A stretch of 64,000 nt of DNA from NCBI RefSeq assembly GCF_003604215.1, contig NZ_QXGS01000012.1, forward strand, positions 27,462 through 91,461. Reading direction: 5' to 3'. The DNA is from Teichococcus vastitatis. Its GTDB lineage: Bacteria; Pseudomonadota; Alphaproteobacteria; Acetobacterales; Acetobacteraceae. The translations under genes were made by a program, and so were the position numbers. Positions 43,088 through 53,990 of this stretch are shown piece after piece. The first letter of the stretch is position 1. Each line of letters opens with the position of its first letter. The notes under the pieces are model-generated. The model searched no databases. It saw only the letters and a list, made by a program, of their open reading frames with translations, and had not been told where the DNA came from.

Positions 43088-43961
43088 TAATGGCGCATTG
43101 TCGATCGCGCATCACAATTTGGCCACTCATTCCACGGTAACCCGGCTTCTTCCACGGTAACCCGGCTTCGGCGCTGCAGCTTGTTGCATGGCATCGCACC
43201 GGATGTTCAACGGCATCAGACAGGCGCTCCGCGACCGGTTTTTCAGCCCGCGCAGATTGCCAGCTGGCAACGAAGCCGCCTGGTCGCGGTCGGGGCCGTT
43301 CCGCATCGGCGGACGATCTCCAGGCCCTTGGTGTGCTCATCCGAAGCCGGCGAGAGGTGGTGCGTCACGTATAGGCGGTCGGCTTGTGATGCCATGGACA
43401 AACCCTGGTGCGGACCGATCTCGAGGAAGTCCGGGACCAATGACCTCCCGATGTCGCCTGCTCGTCTGCGGAGCGCGCCGCCAGCGTCGCTCGGGTCGGA
43501 TCGCTGCGGTCGTCAGAGTCCACGATCCTGTCGTGCCACGCATCTTGGACGCGTGCTTGTGCCGGATCGCTGCTACTGGTCGATGTCTCGCGTGCACGGT
43601 GCAGGGTGCCGGGCAGGGCGGCCAGATCCGCGACGCTCCAGGCCTAACAATGCCGGGCTGCCCAGCAGCGGCAGGCTGAACCGATCATGAGATGCCACGC
43701 AGCCCGCCTTCCTCGATGGGGAAGGCGCTGCCAGGAACGCAAAGAATCCGGTGTGCCGCAGCGATGCAATCGCCTGGGCCGGCTTCAGCAGAATGCCACT
43801 GTAACGCTTCAGCAGCATGGCGGGCTGGCCTCCAGGAATGAATATCCGTCCCATGTCCACGGTCAGTACAACCGCAACGCCCCGAAGTTACGAACAGATC
43901 AGGAGACATCATCCCGCATGGCTGTGACCATTCGGGCCCGGTGCATCGTGGGGCGGCCCAT
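43088..43961. other. Gene-poor stretch with decayed sequence
   Basis: About 870 nt with no convincing gene. The minus-strand frame at 43243-43440 contains GPHQGLSMAS followed by ADRLYVTHHLS, which resembles one blade of a YVTN/YncE beta-propeller, so this may be the relic of such a gene. A 20-bp tandem duplication lies at 43130-43169. Confidence 0.4.
43130..43169. repeat. 20-bp perfect tandem duplication
   Basis: The unit TTCCACGGTAACCCGGCTTC occurs twice back to back, just after the frameshifted SDR gene. Two copies only, with no spacers, so it is a local duplication and not an array. Confidence 0.9.
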
Positions 43962-44756
43962 CTAGTTGTTCTCGGCTTCGTTTTGGACAATGGACGGGGC
44001 CAGGATCACCTCGGTTCCGGCTTCCTCCAGCGCCTGTGCGAGGGCGGGAGGCGGCGGCTGATCCGTGACCAGCCGCTCGATCCTCCGCAATGGGCACAGG
44101 TGGAACAGGGCGGGACGCTCGAATTTGGAGGCATCGGCCACAATGGTGAGGCGCTCGGCGCGGGCGATCATGACACGGGCGATCTCCGCCGCCGCCAGGT
44201 CGGAATCAGCGATGCCGGCGGCAGCGATGCCGTCCACGGTCAGCACCGCGTGCTCCGGCGAAAACCCGGCCAGCTGCTGCAGCACCATGGAGCCGACATT
44301 CTCGCCGGCCTCGTGCCGATGCTCTCCGCCCAACAGAAAGGTGCCATTGGCGCCGTTGCGGGAGGTGAGCTGGGCGATGCCCACAGAATTGGTAATCACC
44401 GTCAGCCCCTCCCGCTGCGCCAGCTCTCCGGCCAGGGCGACGGTGGTGGAGCCGGCATCGATGAACAGCGAGTCGCGGGCGCCGAACAGCGCGGCGGCAC
44501 GCCGGGCGATGGCGCGCTTGGCTTCCAGCTTCGCCACCATGCGGATGCGGAAGGCCCCTTCGCCGACCGTGTCGGGCAGGGCGGCGCCGCCATGGAACTT
44601 GCGCAGGCGGTTGCGCGCCGCCAGTTCGGTCAGGTCGCGGCGAATGGTTTCCCGGGAGGCGCCGAGGCGTTGCGCCAGTTCCTCCACGCTCATCCGCTGG
44701 AACTCCAGCAGCAATTCCACGATCCGGTCCCGCCGCGCGTTCAGCCGCATCGCCAT
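43962..44756 (-). CDS. DeoR/GlpR family transcriptional regulator
   Basis: A 264-residue DeoR-type repressor. The N-terminal winged helix RDRIVELLLEFQRMSVEELA and RLGASRETIRRDLTELAAR is followed by the sugar-phosphate-sensing domain with SLFIDAGSTTVALAGEL (about 96) and TVITNSVGIAQL. It typically represses sugar or polyol catabolic genes. ATGs at 44756 and 44750 are both possible. Nearby candidate targets are the SDR and GMC oxidoreductase genes upstream. Confidence 0.92.
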   Translation of the reverse strand: MAMRLNARRDRIVELLLEFQRMSVEELAQRLGASRETIRRDLTELAARNRLRKFHGGAALPDTVGEGAFRIRMVAKLEAKRAIARRAAALFGARDSLFIDAGSTTVALAGELAQREGLTVITNSVGIAQLTSRNGANGTFLLGGEHRHEAGENVGSMVLQQLAGFSPEHAVLTVDGIAAAGIADSDLAAAEIARVMIARAERLTIVADASKFERPALFHLCPLRRIERLVTDQPPPPALAQALEEAGTEVILAPSIVQNEAENN

Positions 44757-44905
44757 CCCGCCCTGCCCGCATCCTGGCCTGTGTTTCCGCCGCCAATCCG
44801 CGCAGCAAGGCGGCGGATCGCAGCTTCCGCCGTGGCGCGCGGCATTCTGCGCGGTTGTCCACAGGATTGCCCACGAGGCTTTCCACGCAAACTGGGGATA
44901 ACCCG

Positions 44906-45301
44906 TCAGCGGCCGGGAAGGTCGCGCAACTCGGCGATCACCTGCCGCAGGGAGGCGGCCTTGCCGGCGATCTCCGGGCGAAGCTGGTGCATCTGCAGCA
45001 TGGCATGGCTGGTGGCGGTTTCGGGATCGCCGCCATCCACCAGTTGCGCCGCCCGCGTGACGAAGCCCTGCAACGCCTCGGGCGTGGGAATGGCGCCCTT
45101 GGCGCCCGCCTCGTCGATATGCAGCAACAGGTTGCTGAAAGCCCGCAGCCAGGCGAAGGCCGGGTCGTGCATCACCGCCTGCAGCAGCGCATAGGGGTTG
45201 CTGGCCAGCGGGGTACCGGCCGCCTGCGCGTTCAACAGCGCCCGGTGAAGGTCGGCGATGGCGGCGGCGAGCCGGCGGTGGGGCGGCGGGCTGGGTGGCA
45301 T
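44906..45301 (-). CDS. Small helical protein of unknown function
   Basis: A 131-residue protein (alternative start 45319) predicted to be helical and soluble: HRRLAAAIADLHRALLNAQA, NPYALLQAVMHDPAFAWLR, FSNLLLHIDE. The pattern resembles small uncharacterised proteobacterial proteins with a DPAFAWLRPLS-like motif. No signal peptide. It lies upstream of the DeoR gene on the same strand. Confidence 0.75.
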   Translation of the reverse strand: MPPSPPPHRRLAAAIADLHRALLNAQAAGTPLASNPYALLQAVMHDPAFAWLRAFSNLLLHIDEAGAKGAIPTPEALQGFVTRAAQLVDGGDPETATSHAMLQMHQLRPEIAGKAASLRQVIAELRDLPGR

Positions 45302-45425
45302 AACGAAACCTCGCGGCAATCAGATGCTGCCGATGCGTAGCGCTCCGTGGGGTCGCTGTCAGGGGGCGGGTCGGTGTCAGAGGGCGCCGGCGCCGGCGCC
45401 TCACCGTGCCGGTGATCCCGGCGCG

Positions 45426-46196
45426 TCAGGCGCCGCCCCAGTTCATGGTCAGCCCGCCATCGATCACCCAGGTCTGGCCGGTGACATAGGCGGCATCGTC
45501 GGAGGCCAAGAACAGCGCCACCTTGGCCACTTCCTCGGGCTGGCCGGCCCGGTGCAGCGGAATGGCGGCGAAGGACTGCTCGCGCGCCTTCGGATCGTCG
45601 ATGCGCTCCTGCGTCATGGCAGTCTCGATCATGCCCGGGGCGACGTTGTTGACGGTGATGCCATGTTCCGCCACCTCCCGCGACAGCGACCGGCACAGCG
45701 AGCCGAGGCCGGCCTTGGACATGCCATAGGGCGCGCTCTCCGGCGTCGGCAGGTGCTGCGCCACGGAGGAGATGGTGACGATGCGGCCGCCGCCGCCCTG
45801 TTTCAGCCGCTGCCGGATAAAGGCGCGGCAACAGAATAGCGGGCCCATCAGGTTGACGCGCAGCACATTGTCCAGCACTTCGTCATCCATCTCGGCGACC
45901 GGCATGTTCGTCATGGAGCGGCCGGCATTGTTGACCAGGATATCGAGGGTGCCGAGTTCCCCCGCCGCCTTGTCGAACAACGCCGACACGGCCGCCGGCT
46001 CGCTGATGTCGCATTGCGCGATCACGGCGCGGCGCCCGCTGGCCCCGATGCGGCGGGCGGTTTCCTCCGCACCCTCGCGGTCGCTGCGATAGGTGATGCA
46101 GAGGTCCGCCCCTTCGGCGGCGAACAGGGTGGCGATGGCCTGCCCGATGCCGGAATCGGCGCCGGTGACGAGGGCGGTCCTGCCTTGCAGCTTCAT
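45426..46196 (-). CDS. SDR oxidoreductase (glucose 1-dehydrogenase/3-oxoacyl reductase-like)
   Basis: A 256-residue classical SDR. TGADSGIGQA (11-20), NNAG (about 90), the Ser in VTISSVAQ and YGMSK (about 157-161) are all intact, as is the C-terminal GQTWVIDGGLTMNWGGA. It is adjacent to a GMC oxidoreductase gene (59 nt apart, same strand), so both may act on one sugar or alcohol. Confidence 0.92.
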   Translation of the reverse strand: MKLQGRTALVTGADSGIGQAIATLFAAEGADLCITYRSDREGAEETARRIGASGRRAVIAQCDISEPAAVSALFDKAAGELGTLDILVNNAGRSMTNMPVAEMDDEVLDNVLRVNLMGPLFCCRAFIRQRLKQGGGGRIVTISSVAQHLPTPESAPYGMSKAGLGSLCRSLSREVAEHGITVNNVAPGMIETAMTQERIDDPKAREQSFAAIPLHRAGQPEEVAKVALFLASDDAAYVTGQTWVIDGGLTMNWGGA

Positions 46197-46255
46197 GGGG
46201 CGATCCTTCCGCGCGGGTTTGCACCGGAAACGCCCGACGGCCGGCCGGGTTGACC

Positions 46256-47830
46256 CTACCCGGCGCCGGGCATGCGGCGCGCCAGCATCTCGCCGATCAT
46301 CACGCAGGTGAAGTGCAGGTTCGCGCGGCAGTCGGTCGGCATGATGGCGGCGTCGGCGATTCGCAGCCCTTCGACCCCGCGCACCCGCAGCTCAGGGTCC
46401 ACCACGCCACGCGGGTCTTCATGCGCGCTCATGGCGCAGGTGCCGGCAGCGTGCTGGATGTCGCCGGCCTCCGCCAGCATCAGTGCGTCCAACTCGTCAT
46501 CCGGCAGGCCGGCGGCCGCGGCGAACGCCATCTGCCCGTCGTTGAAGGTGATGCGTGGGGCAATGCCCGCGATGGCCGGATGCGCCACCAGGGAAGCCAG
46601 GCGCCGCACGCCGTCGCGCAGCCGCTCCCGGTCGCGCGGATCATCCAGCATGTTCTCCTCCACCACGGGGTTGGCATCCGGATCGGCCGAGGCCAGCAGC
46701 ACCTCACCGCGGGAAAAGGCGTCGTAGAGCGACACGCCGAGGGAGCCGACCGGCGAGACCTGCCCCTCGGGCACCAGGCCGCTGTGGTTGAAGGCGATCA
46801 TGATCATGTCGCGCTCCCCGCCGCCGGCGAGGCCGGACGAATAGGTCACGCAGCAATTGGTGTGGCGCGCCTCGGGATGGGTGGCGCGCGCCGCCTCGGC
46901 CAGGTCCAGCGTGGCGCGCAGGATGGGATGGTCCATCAGGCCCTGCCCGACCGCTGGCAGATCCTGCAGCACCGCGATGCCGAGGTCGCGCAGCCGCGCC
47001 GCCGGGCCGATTCCGGAACGCATCAGGATAGCCGGGCTGTGGATGGCGCCGGCGCACAGCACCACCTCCCGCGCCGCGATCTCCTGCCAGTCACCCCGCC
47101 GCCCGAAACGCACCCGCACGCCGCGCGCGCGACGTTCCTCGAACAGCACGCAGTCCACCAGCGCCTCGCCACGGATCTCCAGGTTCGGGCGGCCGCGCGC
47201 CGGCTCCAGATAGCCGTCATTGGTGGTGACGCGGCGGCCGGCGCGGCTGTTGATCGGATAGGGGGAGACGCCCTCGCCCCGCGGCGCATTGAGATCGGCC
47301 TTCCAGGGGTAGCCCAGGGCCAGCGCGGCGTCCCTCAGCGCCCGGTCCACCGCGCCCCAGTCGCGTTCCGGCGCGCGGAACACCGGCAGGGGGCCGCCCC
47401 GGCGGCGGCCGGGCACCGTGCCGGTCTCGGCATCGTCCTCGATGGCGTCGAACAGCGGCAGCACCTCGTCGGCCGACCAGCCTTCGCAGCCGCGTTCGGC
47501 CCAGCCGTCGAAGGCGGCCGGCACGCCGCGGATGGCGATCTGCGCGTTCACCGTCGAGGAACCGCCCATCGCCTTGCCGCGCCAATAGAAGCGCGGCGCC
47601 TGGACCCGGGTGCGGCGGGTCTGCAGCCCGGGCCATTGCCATTCCGCCTGATGCGCCGGGTCGCGCATGAAGGGGATGATGTTGGCCGAGCGCAGGGCCG
47701 GCGGTGCCTCCGCCGCGCGCCAGTCCCGCCCGGCTTCCAACAGCAGCACGCGCCGCCCTGGCCGTTCCGACAGGCGGGCCGCCAGCGGCGCACCGGCGGA
47801 ACCGGCCCCGACCACGATCACGTCATACAT
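46256..47830 (-). CDS. GMC family oxidoreductase (choline dehydrogenase-like)
   Basis: A 524-residue FAD-dependent alcohol oxidoreductase. MYDVIVVGAGSAGAPLAARL binds FAD; GGSSTVNAQIAIRG is the first GMC signature, GAIHSPAILMRSGIGP the second. The active-site region is HAAGTCAMSAHEDPRGVVD, followed by RANLHFTCVMIGEMLA. No signal peptide. The substrate is a primary or sugar alcohol; choline is not shown. Confidence 0.92.
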   Translation of the reverse strand: MYDVIVVGAGSAGAPLAARLSERPGRRVLLLEAGRDWRAAEAPPALRSANIIPFMRDPAHQAEWQWPGLQTRRTRVQAPRFYWRGKAMGGSSTVNAQIAIRGVPAAFDGWAERGCEGWSADEVLPLFDAIEDDAETGTVPGRRRGGPLPVFRAPERDWGAVDRALRDAALALGYPWKADLNAPRGEGVSPYPINSRAGRRVTTNDGYLEPARGRPNLEIRGEALVDCVLFEERRARGVRVRFGRRGDWQEIAAREVVLCAGAIHSPAILMRSGIGPAARLRDLGIAVLQDLPAVGQGLMDHPILRATLDLAEAARATHPEARHTNCCVTYSSGLAGGGERDMIMIAFNHSGLVPEGQVSPVGSLGVSLYDAFSRGEVLLASADPDANPVVEENMLDDPRDRERLRDGVRRLASLVAHPAIAGIAPRITFNDGQMAFAAAAGLPDDELDALMLAEAGDIQHAAGTCAMSAHEDPRGVVDPELRVRGVEGLRIADAAIMPTDCRANLHFTCVMIGEMLARRMPGAG

Positions 47831-47909
47831 GCGGCAGCGAAACCTCCGGCGCAGCGTCAGCGGGACGCAGCATTCTGCGCCTGGCCCCCGGTGCTGGCAA
47901 TCGCACCGC

Positions 47910-49022
47910 TCAGGCCGCGCCGGCCGATCCGGTTCCCGGCCCGCGCAGCGTCACCCCGGTGGGCGGGTGCAGCATGTCGGTGCCGTGCCGGTTCAGCGGC
48001 AGCTGCATCTCGAACACCAATCCTTCCGGCACCCAGTGCCGCTGCAGCCGGCCGCCCAGCTGCGTGCCGAGGGTGACCTCCAGCATGCGGGAGCCGAAGC
48101 CGCGCCGCGTCGGCGGCATGGCGACCGGCGGGCCGCCGCGCTCCGTCCAGCACAGACGCAGCTCCGGGGCGCCGGCCGGCACCTCCCAGGTCAGCGTCAC
48201 CTGGCCGCCGGGCCGGGACAGCGCGCCGTGCTTGGTGGCGTTGGTGGCCAGTTCGTGCAGGATCATCGCCAGACCCTGGGTGACGCCGGCCGGCAAGGTG
48301 ACGGCGGGGCCGCGCAGCACCACGCGCGGCGCGCGTCCGTCGAGGAACCCGGCCAGTTCCGCATTCGCCAGCATCTCCAGATCGACGCCGCGCCAGCGGC
48401 CCTGCGACAGCAGGGTGTGGGCCCGACCCAGGGCCAGCACCCGCTCCTCCACGGCGCGGGCATAGCTCTGGGCGTCCGTGCGCGGGATCAGCCGCAAGGC
48501 GGCCTGCACCACCGCCAGCAAGTTGCGCGACCGGTGATCGACCTCCGCCAGCAGCAGGGCGCGCTCCTGCTCGGCCTGCTTGCGTGCGGTGATATCAAAA
48601 TGCGCTCCGTAGGTGATGTTCCGGCCGTCCAGCCGGGCGCCGCGCACCCGCACCAGCATGTCTCGCACCGTGCCGTCCTTGGCACGGTGCTGGGCCTCGA
48701 ACTCCTGGGTATCCGGGCCGATGCGGTGGGCCCGGCCGCGCTGCCGCAGCGCCTCCGAACTGCCCAGCACGTCGACCTCGGCGATGGTCATGCGCAGCAA
48801 TTCGTCGCGGCTGTAGCCGAGCTCCTGGCAAACGCGGTCATTGGCTCCGAGCAGCCGGTGCGATTGCGGGTCCAGGATCAGCACGCCGAAGGGGGCGGCT
48901 TCAAACAGGACTTCGGCGCGCAGCTCCGCGGTGCGCCGCCGGCGCCACTCGCGCAGCAGCAGCATGGCCAGCACCACGACCAGCCCCAGCAGGGCCGTGA
49001 AAGCCGTGATCGGACCTGTCAC
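47910..49022 (-). CDS. PAS-domain sensor histidine kinase, HWE family
   Basis: A 370-residue kinase with one N-terminal membrane helix (ITAFTALLGLVVVLAMLLL), a PAS domain (about 40-150: FGVLILDPQSHRLLGANDRV, then DITARKQAE), the HWE phospho-acceptor EVDHRSRNLLAVVQA (His about 163), the ATP-site HELATNATKHGALS and the WxE motif (CWTERGG). HWE kinases sense light, stress or energy state. No response regulator is adjacent, so its partner is elsewhere. Confidence 0.9.
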   Translation of the reverse strand: MTGPITAFTALLGLVVVLAMLLLREWRRRRTAELRAEVLFEAAPFGVLILDPQSHRLLGANDRVCQELGYSRDELLRMTIAEVDVLGSSEALRQRGRAHRIGPDTQEFEAQHRAKDGTVRDMLVRVRGARLDGRNITYGAHFDITARKQAEQERALLLAEVDHRSRNLLAVVQAALRLIPRTDAQSYARAVEERVLALGRAHTLLSQGRWRGVDLEMLANAELAGFLDGRAPRVVLRGPAVTLPAGVTQGLAMILHELATNATKHGALSRPGGQVTLTWEVPAGAPELRLCWTERGGPPVAMPPTRRGFGSRMLEVTLGTQLGGRLQRHWVPEGLVFEMQLPLNRHGTDMLHPPTGVTLRGPGTGSAGAA

Positions 49023-49181
49023 CGGGAAACGGCCGGTTCAGGGCCGTGATCCGGCCGCGCGGGACGCCATGGAACCATTGGCACGAGAATAAGCATGTCG
49101 GATTCGCAACGGGCAGGCACAGATGCCTCAACGCCGCGCTCCGGTAAAGCCGGATCTGCCGCCGATCTCCGCCGGCGTGAA

Positions 49182-49757
49182 TCAGCTGTCGAGCAGCCGG
49201 GAGAGCCGCCAGGCCAGGCGCATGATCATGCCTTCCGCCGTCAGCCGCTCGCCATGCATCAACAGCACCACGGAGGCGAGTACGGCCGGCAGCACCAGGC
49301 GGGCCCCACCCGCGCGATCCGGCACCGGTGGGGCCAGCCAGGCCAGGGCCACCACGCCGGCCAGGCCCAGCGCCCCGCCGGCGATCACGTCGGGAATGGT
49401 GTGCGCCCGCAGCGCCACCCGGCTGGCGGCCACCAGCACCGCAACGGCCAGGGCCAGCGCCAGGGCCAGCATCCGTCGCCGCAGCAGCAGCACCGAAAGC
49501 CCGCCATAAAGGATGGCCGCCGAGGCGACGTGGCCGCTGGGGCTGCGCAACGACCAGGTTCCCCAGGCGGTGCCGAAGAGGCCGGGCAGGGTGTAAGTGG
49601 CGAGCTTGGCCAGAAACACCAGCGTCAGCGTGCCGGCGACCACCCAAGCCCATGGCACCGCACCCTGCCGCCAGCCGGAGGCGAGCAGCGTCAGCGTGAC
49701 CGCCAGGAAGGCGGGCAGGATCACGGCCAGATCGGCGAAGTCGCTCAGGAACTGCAT
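49182..49757 (-). CDS. PAP2 superfamily phosphatase (membrane)
   Basis: A 191-residue membrane protein with about six helices and PAP2 motifs 2 and 3: RSPSGHVASAA (about 70) and SRVALRAHTIPDVIAGG (about 111). Motif 1 (K-x6-RP) is degenerate: LAKLATYTLPGL has Lys but no Arg-Pro. It probably dephosphorylates undecaprenyl-PP or another lipid phosphate, if active. Confidence 0.87.
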   Translation of the reverse strand: MQFLSDFADLAVILPAFLAVTLTLLASGWRQGAVPWAWVVAGTLTLVFLAKLATYTLPGLFGTAWGTWSLRSPSGHVASAAILYGGLSVLLLRRRMLALALALAVAVLVAASRVALRAHTIPDVIAGGALGLAGVVALAWLAPPVPDRAGGARLVLPAVLASVVLLMHGERLTAEGMIMRLAWRLSRLLDS

Positions 49758-49873
49758 GGCGGCACCTTAGAACAACCCTCAAGTCCACGCCTGCCGGTTT
49801 GTGGCGGCACGGCCCGGTTCACGCGGACTTGCGACGCCCGCGGCGCTGCCCGAAATAGTTGGAAGAAAGAAGG

Positions 49874-50347
49874 ATGGCACGGATGGGTTTGCGCAGAACG
49901 GCAAGGCGGGCGGCATGGTTGTGGCTGGCGATGATGCTGCCGGCCGCGGCCCAGACCCGCGTGGGGGAGGTCAGCACCACCTTCCGCATGATCGGCCCCA
50001 ACGACAAGGTGGTGGTGGAACGGTACGACGATCCGCGCGTCGGCAATGTGTCCTGTTACGTCAGCCGCGCTGACACGGGCGGCGTGTCGGGCTGGGTGGG
50101 GCTGGCGGAAGATCCCTCGCGCTTCTCGATCGCCTGCCGCGCCGTGGGGGCGGTCACCCTGCCGGCCGACCTGCCGCAGACGGAATCGGTGTTCCGACAA
50201 TCCAGCTCGCCGCTGTTCAAGGCCCTGACAGTGACCCGGATCTGGGATGCGGAGAAGAAAGTGCTGATCTACCTGATCACCAGCACCAAGCTGGTGGATG
50301 GTTCGCCCTTCAACAGCGTCACCGCCGTGCCGATCGACGTTCCCTGA
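49874..50347 (+). CDS. creA: CreA family exported protein
   Basis: A 157-residue CreA-family protein. The start is one of 49874 or 49883 (or TTG 49859); GGAAG at 49861 suits 49874. Signal peptide WLWLAMMLPAAAQ; mature blocks MIGPNDKVVVERYDDPRVGN, CYVSRADTGGVSGW and KVLIYLITSTKLVDGSPFNS cover the family. The function is not established. Confidence 0.9.
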   Translation: MARMGLRRTARRAAWLWLAMMLPAAAQTRVGEVSTTFRMIGPNDKVVVERYDDPRVGNVSCYVSRADTGGVSGWVGLAEDPSRFSIACRAVGAVTLPADLPQTESVFRQSSSPLFKALTVTRIWDAEKKVLIYLITSTKLVDGSPFNSVTAVPIDVP

Positions 50348-50581
50348 TCGGCCGCGCCGCGCGAACCCGGCGCACCGGGAACAGCCTGGCCGCCGATCTT
50401 CCGCGGTGGCTCGACCCGGGCCATACGCCAGGATCTCAGACGCGCCGCGTCATCATCGCCGGACGAGGCGGCGGAGTGCCGGGCAGCAACACCGGCCTGC
50501 TCGGTGCCGCTTCGATCCCGCGCGCCCGGGCGTGATCGGGCGCGGGGCCCGGCGCGCTCCAGCGCGTTTGCGGCTCGGACC

Positions 50582-51931
<1,350 letters not shown>

Positions 51932-53740
51932 TCAGCCCGCCTTTTCCAGTTCCAGCACGAAGCAGGCGCCCAGCCCGGTGGGCGGCGCTTCCAGCGTGCC
52001 GCCGAAGCCGGCGAGGATCTCGCGCGAGATCACCAGCCCGAGCCCCAGCCCGGCCGATTTGGTGGTGGTGAAGGGCATGAACAACGCGGCGCGCACGGTT
52101 TCCGCCAATCCCGGCCCGTTGTCGCTGACGGTGAGCCGGATCCGGCCGCCCGTTTCCGCCGCTTCGAGCCGAATGCGGCCATCGGCCCGGTCCTGCAGCG
52201 CCTCGATGGCGTTGCCCACCAGGTTCACCAGCACCTGCTCCAGCCGAACCCGCTCGGCCCGCACCGGCGGGTTGCCGGTCACCGCCACCTCCACGGCGAT
52301 GCCCTGCTGCCGCAACCGGTGGCCGAGCAGCAGCAGCGCGCCGTCGATGGCGGTGCGCAGCCCGACCGGCGCCTCGCCGGAGGTCGCCTTGCGGGCGAAG
52401 CCGCGCAGCTCCCCGGTGATGGCGCCGATGCGCTCGGTAAGTGAGGCGATGGTGCCCAGGCCCTTGCGGGCCGAGGCGATGTCGCCGCGCTCGGCGAACA
52501 GCGCGGCATTGTCGGCGAAGGTGCGGATGGCAGCCAGGGGCTGGTTGATCTCATGGGCCACGCTGGCGGTGATCTGGCCGAGAATGGCCAGGCGGTTGGC
52601 CTGGCCCAGCTCATCGCGCATGCGGTGCACCGCGGCCTCGGCGCGCTGGCGCTCCTCCGCCTCGGCCCGCAGCCCCTCATTGGCAGCGCGCAATTCGGCG
52701 GTGCGGGCCGTGACGCGGGCCTCGAGCTCCAGCCGCAGCACCTGCTCGCGGGCGCGTTCCTGCCGTGCGCGACGGCGGCGGCGGGTGGCCCAGGCCAGCA
52801 GGGCAATGGCGACCGCGCCGAAGCTCAACGCCCCGAGCCGCGCGGCCACCCGCACCGGCTCCAGCGCCGGGCGAACCGGTGCCAGGAGGGTCAGCTGCCA
52901 GTCAATGCCCGGCACCACCTCGGTGACCGGCAGGAACGGCCCGCCCAGCGGCGCGCCCGCGCCCCTGACCCGCGCGAGCCAGCGGCCATCCGGCGCCTGC
53001 TCGCGGTCCAGCATCAGGTCGGTCAGCGGCGTGTCGCCGAATTGCAGGCTGTCGCGGATCGCCTGTCGCGCCGGCGGCGTCAGGGGCAGGGTGGCGCGGA
53101 AGTGCCATTCCGGCACGCTGGTCACGGTGACGATGCCGCGCCCGTCGATGGTCAGCACCGGCTCGGGCAGGCGCGCCCAGGCTTCCTCCACTTCGGCGAA
53201 TTCCGCCTTGATGACGATCACCCCGACTGGACCGGCGGCGCCGTCCAGCCGCCGGCTGATGTACAGGCCGGGCCGGTTGCTGACCGAGCCGAGCGCGAAA
53301 TGCTCCGCCGCGCCGTTCGCCACGGCGTCACGGAAATACGGGCGAAACGCGTAGTCGCTGCCGACGAAGGAGGTCGGTTCCTGCCAATTGCTGGCGGCCA
53401 CCGTCAGGCCGGACTGGTCGAGCGCGTAGATCACGCTGGTGCGGGTGCCCTCGGCCAGCCGCTGCAGCTTGCGGTCCAGCGCCCGCAACCGCTCTGGGGC
53501 CAGGGTTTCGAGGGCGCGGTGCAGGTCCGGGTCCTGCGCCAGGATAACCGGCAGGCTGCGCTGCTTCTCCATCTCCGAGCGCAGCACCGCAAGGCGCAGC
53601 ACCGCCGCGGCGCGGGACGCGGTTTCCAGCTCCCCCAAGGCGAAGCCGGTGGCCAGGCGATCGGCGGCGCGATCCAGCAGCACCAGGGCCAGCAGGCCGA
53701 GCAGCCAGGGCGCGGCGCGGCGCATCCGCTCGCCTGGCAT
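51932..53740 (-). CDS. dctB: C4-dicarboxylate sensor histidine kinase DctB
   Basis: A 602-residue membrane kinase. Two membrane segments (about 11-32 and 289-308) bracket a periplasmic double-PAS/Cache sensor (TSFVGSDYAFRPYFRDAVAN, RPGLYISRRLDG). The kinase core has SVAHEINQPLAAIRTFADN (His), VNLVGNAIEALQDR (N box) and DNGPGL plus TKSAGLGLGLVI. It phosphorylates DctD in response to succinate, malate and fumarate. It is divergent from dctA. Confidence 0.95.
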   Translation of the reverse strand: MPGERMRRAAPWLLGLLALVLLDRAADRLATGFALGELETASRAAAVLRLAVLRSEMEKQRSLPVILAQDPDLHRALETLAPERLRALDRKLQRLAEGTRTSVIYALDQSGLTVAASNWQEPTSFVGSDYAFRPYFRDAVANGAAEHFALGSVSNRPGLYISRRLDGAAGPVGVIVIKAEFAEVEEAWARLPEPVLTIDGRGIVTVTSVPEWHFRATLPLTPPARQAIRDSLQFGDTPLTDLMLDREQAPDGRWLARVRGAGAPLGGPFLPVTEVVPGIDWQLTLLAPVRPALEPVRVAARLGALSFGAVAIALLAWATRRRRRARQERAREQVLRLELEARVTARTAELRAANEGLRAEAEERQRAEAAVHRMRDELGQANRLAILGQITASVAHEINQPLAAIRTFADNAALFAERGDIASARKGLGTIASLTERIGAITGELRGFARKATSGEAPVGLRTAIDGALLLLGHRLRQQGIAVEVAVTGNPPVRAERVRLEQVLVNLVGNAIEALQDRADGRIRLEAAETGGRIRLTVSDNGPGLAETVRAALFMPFTTTKSAGLGLGLVISREILAGFGGTLEAPPTGLGACFVLELEKAG

Positions 53741-53820
53741 CAGCCGGCGGCCCGGGCGGATTTCGGCACAGGCTTTCCTCCGGCCGTGCGGGATTCCGCA
53801 CGCCGCTCCTGCCGTCGCGT

Positions 53821-53842
53821 CATGTGCTGCACTGCAAACATG
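53821..53842. promoter_or_regulatory. Possible DctD upstream activating site
   Basis: An inverted repeat CATGT-N12-ACATG lies about 45 nt upstream of the -24 element of the dctA promoter. That is close for an enhancer but on the correct side. Additional sites may exist in the 250-nt dctB-dctA gap. Confidence 0.3.
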
Positions 53843-53886
53843 TATAAGACCAAAGACTTAGCTTCCAGACCACGTCCCGTCCTGCC

Positions 53887-53903
53887 CTGGCACGAGGCTT
53901 GCG
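53887..53903 (+). promoter_or_regulatory. Sigma-54 promoter of dctA
   Basis: CTGGCACGAGGCTTGCG matches the -24/-12 consensus (TGGCACG, 4 nt, TTGC) exactly. It gives a transcription start near 53914 and a leader of about 75 nt before the dctA start. This matches control by DctB/DctD encoded divergently. Confidence 0.9.
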
Positions 53904-53990
53904 ACCTGTGGCGCGTGCCGCCGCACCCGCGCCGGCCTTGCAGAGCAACGCCGGCGGGCGGCAAGCCGCCGGGCAGTGGAGAAACGTTCC

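Noticed and set aside
43130-43169. Possible CRISPR-like repeat
   Set aside because: Only two copies in direct tandem with no spacer and no cas genes.
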